NCBI GenBank assembly: GCA_913060845.1
Contig: CAJXVF010000075.1
Span: 1 to 8,328, forward strand
Origin: an uncultured Alphaproteobacteria bacterium
Lineage (GTDB): Bacteria; Pseudomonadota; Alphaproteobacteria; Bin95
Reading direction: 5' to 3'
DNA: 8,328 nt
The notes below the pieces were generated by a model. It saw only the letters and a list, made by a program, of their open reading frames with translations. It was not told the DNA's origin and did not search any database. The position numbers and the translations under genes are program-made. Every line of letters starts with the position of its first letter. Position 1 is the stretch's first letter. Shown here in pieces: positions 6,876 to 8,328 of this stretch.

Positions 6876-6910
6876 AAAAAGAGCCGACAGTCTAATGACT
6901 GCCGGCCCTT
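6876..6910 (-). terminator. Rho-independent terminator of the GH5 gene
   Basis: The arms at 6879-6892 and 6897-6910 flank a TAAT loop. Read as minus-strand RNA all 14 positions pair, two of them as G.U wobbles, and a run of five U follows directly (6880-6876). It starts 24 nt after the GH5 stop codon. On the plus strand the two wobbles become A.C mismatches and the tail is only TTAATTTAT, so it may still help end the convergent monooxygenase transcript, but less well. Confidence 0.88.
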
Positions 6911-6933
6911 AATTTATCTCGAAGCGTTTACCT

Positions 6934-8118
6934 TCAGCGTGCAGCGCTTTTGAGGCGTCCCAGCAAGGAAAGCTTACGGCTATTCAGGGATTGCCAATCT
7001 TCACCCAATACTCCGCCAGTATCGTCGGAGTTTGGGTTGAACTGCCAGTAGAACCAGCAATAGGACATGCCTGGGCGTTGGTTCATGTAGGAGACGAAAG
7101 CATCCTGCCAATTGGCGTCCTTGGTGCCACGACGATACTTACCGCCAAACTCTCCAGCGCAGACAGCGTTAGAGCTTGCCATGTGGCCGAAATGGGCATC
7201 CCAAATTGCAGGCATATTAAGAGGATACCCTGCTTTCTTGAAGTACGGCATCATGTAAACGTCGGGCCCATAGACGTGAGGGCTTAGCACGAGCTTGTGG
7301 GCCGGGATCATCGCATTATTGATCGGGCGGCGACGGGCTTCAACGAAGTTTGAGCCCCAGAATGCGCCATATCCAGCTGTATCCGTCCGTGTTTCAGCCA
7401 CACCCTGCACAAAGACCAGCAGACGAGGATTGTAACGCAGCACTTGTTGGCCGCCACGTTCTGCCAAGCCCTTCCATTCGGACCAGGAAATGCCGTGTGG
7501 CTCATTGAACAAGTCGATTCCGACGACATAATGGCGTTGCTGGGCAAATTGGGCCATGCGGGCCAGATCGTTCAGCCAATCTTCAACCTTGTAGCTGCCG
7601 TCCCGAGCGTAAGGGGCTGGCGCATCACCGCCACTAACTTTGGAATCATGGCCGTTATAGCCAAGCACGACCCAGAGCCCGGCGCGGGCAGCAGCATCGA
7701 CAGTTTGGGTCAGCATTTTCAGGCCAGTGGGGCCATATCCGGCTTCCTGCGCCCAGTCCGCGACCTTCTTGCTGTCATCCAACACATCCGGTGAAACCGG
7801 TAGGCGGATCGCGGTGAACCCAGCTTGTTTGATCTGAGCGAAATAGTCCTGCAGCGACCGTCCAGCCCAAAGGCCATGGGGTGCACGATCCCGAGTCTCA
7901 AGACCAGACCAGTTCAGGCCAAACAGGTGAATCGGCCGACGGTCAGCGTAAATGCGTGATTGATACACATGAAATTGCTGTGGTTGGATCTGGTGCGGCG
8001 ATAACCGCGTCTGTGCCTGCGCACGAGCGATTTGAACACCGCCTTGTGCGCCGGCAAATGCTGTTGGCAATGTCGCCAAGCATACTGCCGCAATGAAAGA
8101 GGAGAGGGCGCGCTTCAT
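6934..8118 (-). CDS. Secreted GH5_1 glycoside hydrolase (endoglucanase-like)
   Basis: The predicted product is a 394-residue secreted beta-1,4-glucanase-like enzyme. The signal peptide begins MKRALSSFIAAVCLA, with likely cleavage after A22 or A24. One GH5 TIM barrel follows, with no carbohydrate-binding module. Motifs in order are GLNWSGLET near 67-75, R105 in AIRLP, the acid/base glutamate E206 in LFNEP, H281 and Y283 in SPHVY, the nucleophile E323 in AGEFGG, and FYWQFNPNSDDTGG at 356-369. The last block and the NWxGxET block resemble Acidothermus cellulase E1, which belongs to subfamily 1. The conserved histidine normally found in the VVLxxH segment is Asn155 here, with a His two residues later. 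The start at 8118 has GGAGA (8124-8128) 5 nt upstream; an in-frame extension to 8151 would spoil the signal peptide. No cellulose synthase genes are nearby. The substrate could be cellulose or an exopolysaccharide. Confidence 0.92.
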   Translation of the reverse strand: MKRALSSFIAAVCLATLPTAFAGAQGGVQIARAQAQTRLSPHQIQPQQFHVYQSRIYADRRPIHLFGLNWSGLETRDRAPHGLWAGRSLQDYFAQIKQAGFTAIRLPVSPDVLDDSKKVADWAQEAGYGPTGLKMLTQTVDAAARAGLWVVLGYNGHDSKVSGGDAPAPYARDGSYKVEDWLNDLARMAQFAQQRHYVVGIDLFNEPHGISWSEWKGLAERGGQQVLRYNPRLLVFVQGVAETRTDTAGYGAFWGSNFVEARRRPINNAMIPAHKLVLSPHVYGPDVYMMPYFKKAGYPLNMPAIWDAHFGHMASSNAVCAGEFGGKYRRGTKDANWQDAFVSYMNQRPGMSYCWFYWQFNPNSDDTGGVLGEDWQSLNSRKLSLLGRLKSAAR

Positions 8119-8186
8119 GCAAATCTCCGATCGGTAAAGGGTTCGCCACAATCAACCAAACCTCAATGACCTTCCTAGTCATCTGG

Positions 8187-8232
8187 ATCAATTCGGCTGT
8201 ATACCCGGAGTCATAGAGGAGCCGAATTTGAT
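8187..8232. repeat. Bulged inverted repeat upstream of the transposase-like ORF
   Basis: AATTCGGCT (8190-8198) and AGCCGAATT (8220-8228) are perfectly complementary over 9 bp. Allowing one bulged base, the pairing extends to 12 by 13 nt (8187-8198 with 8220-8232). The 21-nt loop begins with the palindrome GTATAC. It lies between the start of the GH5 gene and the plus-strand ORF at 8265. It could be an operator, or part of the terminal region of an insertion sequence beginning here. No T tract follows, so it is not a typical terminator. Confidence 0.45.
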
Positions 8233-8264
8233 GGCTTGACCTTTATGTTTGAAGCGATTCAGCT

Positions 8265-8328
8265 ATGTCGATGATCCGCACCGGTTTGCTTTCCCCAGCA
8301 GAGCGTCTCGAGCTTGAGGCTTGCGTGC
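8265..8328 (+). CDS. N-terminus of a possible IS630-family transposase, cut by window edge
   Basis: An open frame from ATG at 8265 (or ATG at 8271) reaches the window end and gives 21 residues starting MSMIRTGLLSPAERLELEA. From memory this resembles the N-terminus of IS630-family transposases, where an LSxAER-xLE helix precedes the helix-turn-helix domain. The visible part is far too short to show any DDE residue. An in-frame stop at 8250-8252 limits the start to these two ATGs, and the ribosome-binding sequence is weak. If correct, an insertion sequence end should lie within about 100 nt upstream, near the inverted repeat at 8187-8232. It could also be an unrelated helix-turn-helix protein. 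Confidence 0.45.
   Translation, partial: MSMIRTGLLSPAERLELEACV

Noticed and set aside
8079..8087. Lipobox-like cysteine (AAVCLA) in the signal peptide of the GH5 protein
   Set aside because: The residue before Cys is Val rather than Gly, Ala or Ser, and a good signal peptidase I site (AFA/AGA) follows, so a lipoprotein is unlikely.
8166..8182. ATGAC-7-GTCAT inverted repeat upstream of the GH5 gene
   Set aside because: Arms of 5 bp with a 7-nt spacer are expected often by chance, and no clear promoter could be placed relative to it.

Overview
The window looks like chromosomal DNA of a moderately GC-rich Gram-negative bacterium. It is probably a member of the Pseudomonadota, and I lean towards Alphaproteobacteria. 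This is inferred from gene content only (a LivG ABC ATPase paired with a long-chain acyl-CoA synthetase, a MerA-like flavoprotein, a GH5_1 cellulase and an IS630-like N-terminus). No rRNA, tRNA or other lineage marker is present.

Layout. Positions 1-5560 carry four genes on the minus strand, in transcription order: a ThDP-dependent acetolactate synthase/benzoylformate decarboxylase-like enzyme (5560-3998), a MerA-like pyridine nucleotide-disulfide oxidoreductase (3916-2492), a LivG-type ABC ATPase (2370-1564) and a long-chain acyl-CoA synthetase (1547 to beyond the left edge). Divergent from this block, on the plus strand, is an acyl-CoA-dehydrogenase-fold flavoprotein resembling class D flavin monooxygenases (5681-6868). 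It converges on a secreted GH5_1 glycoside hydrolase on the minus strand (8118-6934). A strong terminator hairpin lies between those two. At the right edge a plus-strand gene begins (8265 onwards) whose 21 visible residues resemble the start of an IS630-family transposase.

How the genes may work together. LivG and the acyl-CoA synthetase are separated by 16 nt and probably form one transcription unit with ABC permeases lying beyond the left edge, for uptake and CoA activation of a carboxylic acid. A good sigma70-type promoter sits just after the flavoprotein stop codon, so this pair can be transcribed independently of the upstream genes. The ThDP enzyme and the monooxygenase-like flavoprotein share a 120-bp divergent control region with an extended -10 element and several GCTTG/CAAGC repeats, which suggests joint control in an unidentified oxidative or catabolic route. 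The cellulase appears unrelated to the rest.

Non-coding structure is the most distinctive part. A 15-bp inverted repeat places the start codon of the flavoprotein gene inside an mRNA stem. A GC-rich palindrome overlaps the -10 box of livG. A bulged inverted repeat lies upstream of the transposase-like ORF. The most notable protein oddities are an Asn in the cellulase at the place where GH5 enzymes normally carry an invariant His, and a Tyr replacing the catalytic His in the flavoprotein. I see no CRISPR array, toxin-antitoxin pair, phage genes, RNA gene or clearly new defence-type system here. All gaps between genes are shorter than 150 nt.
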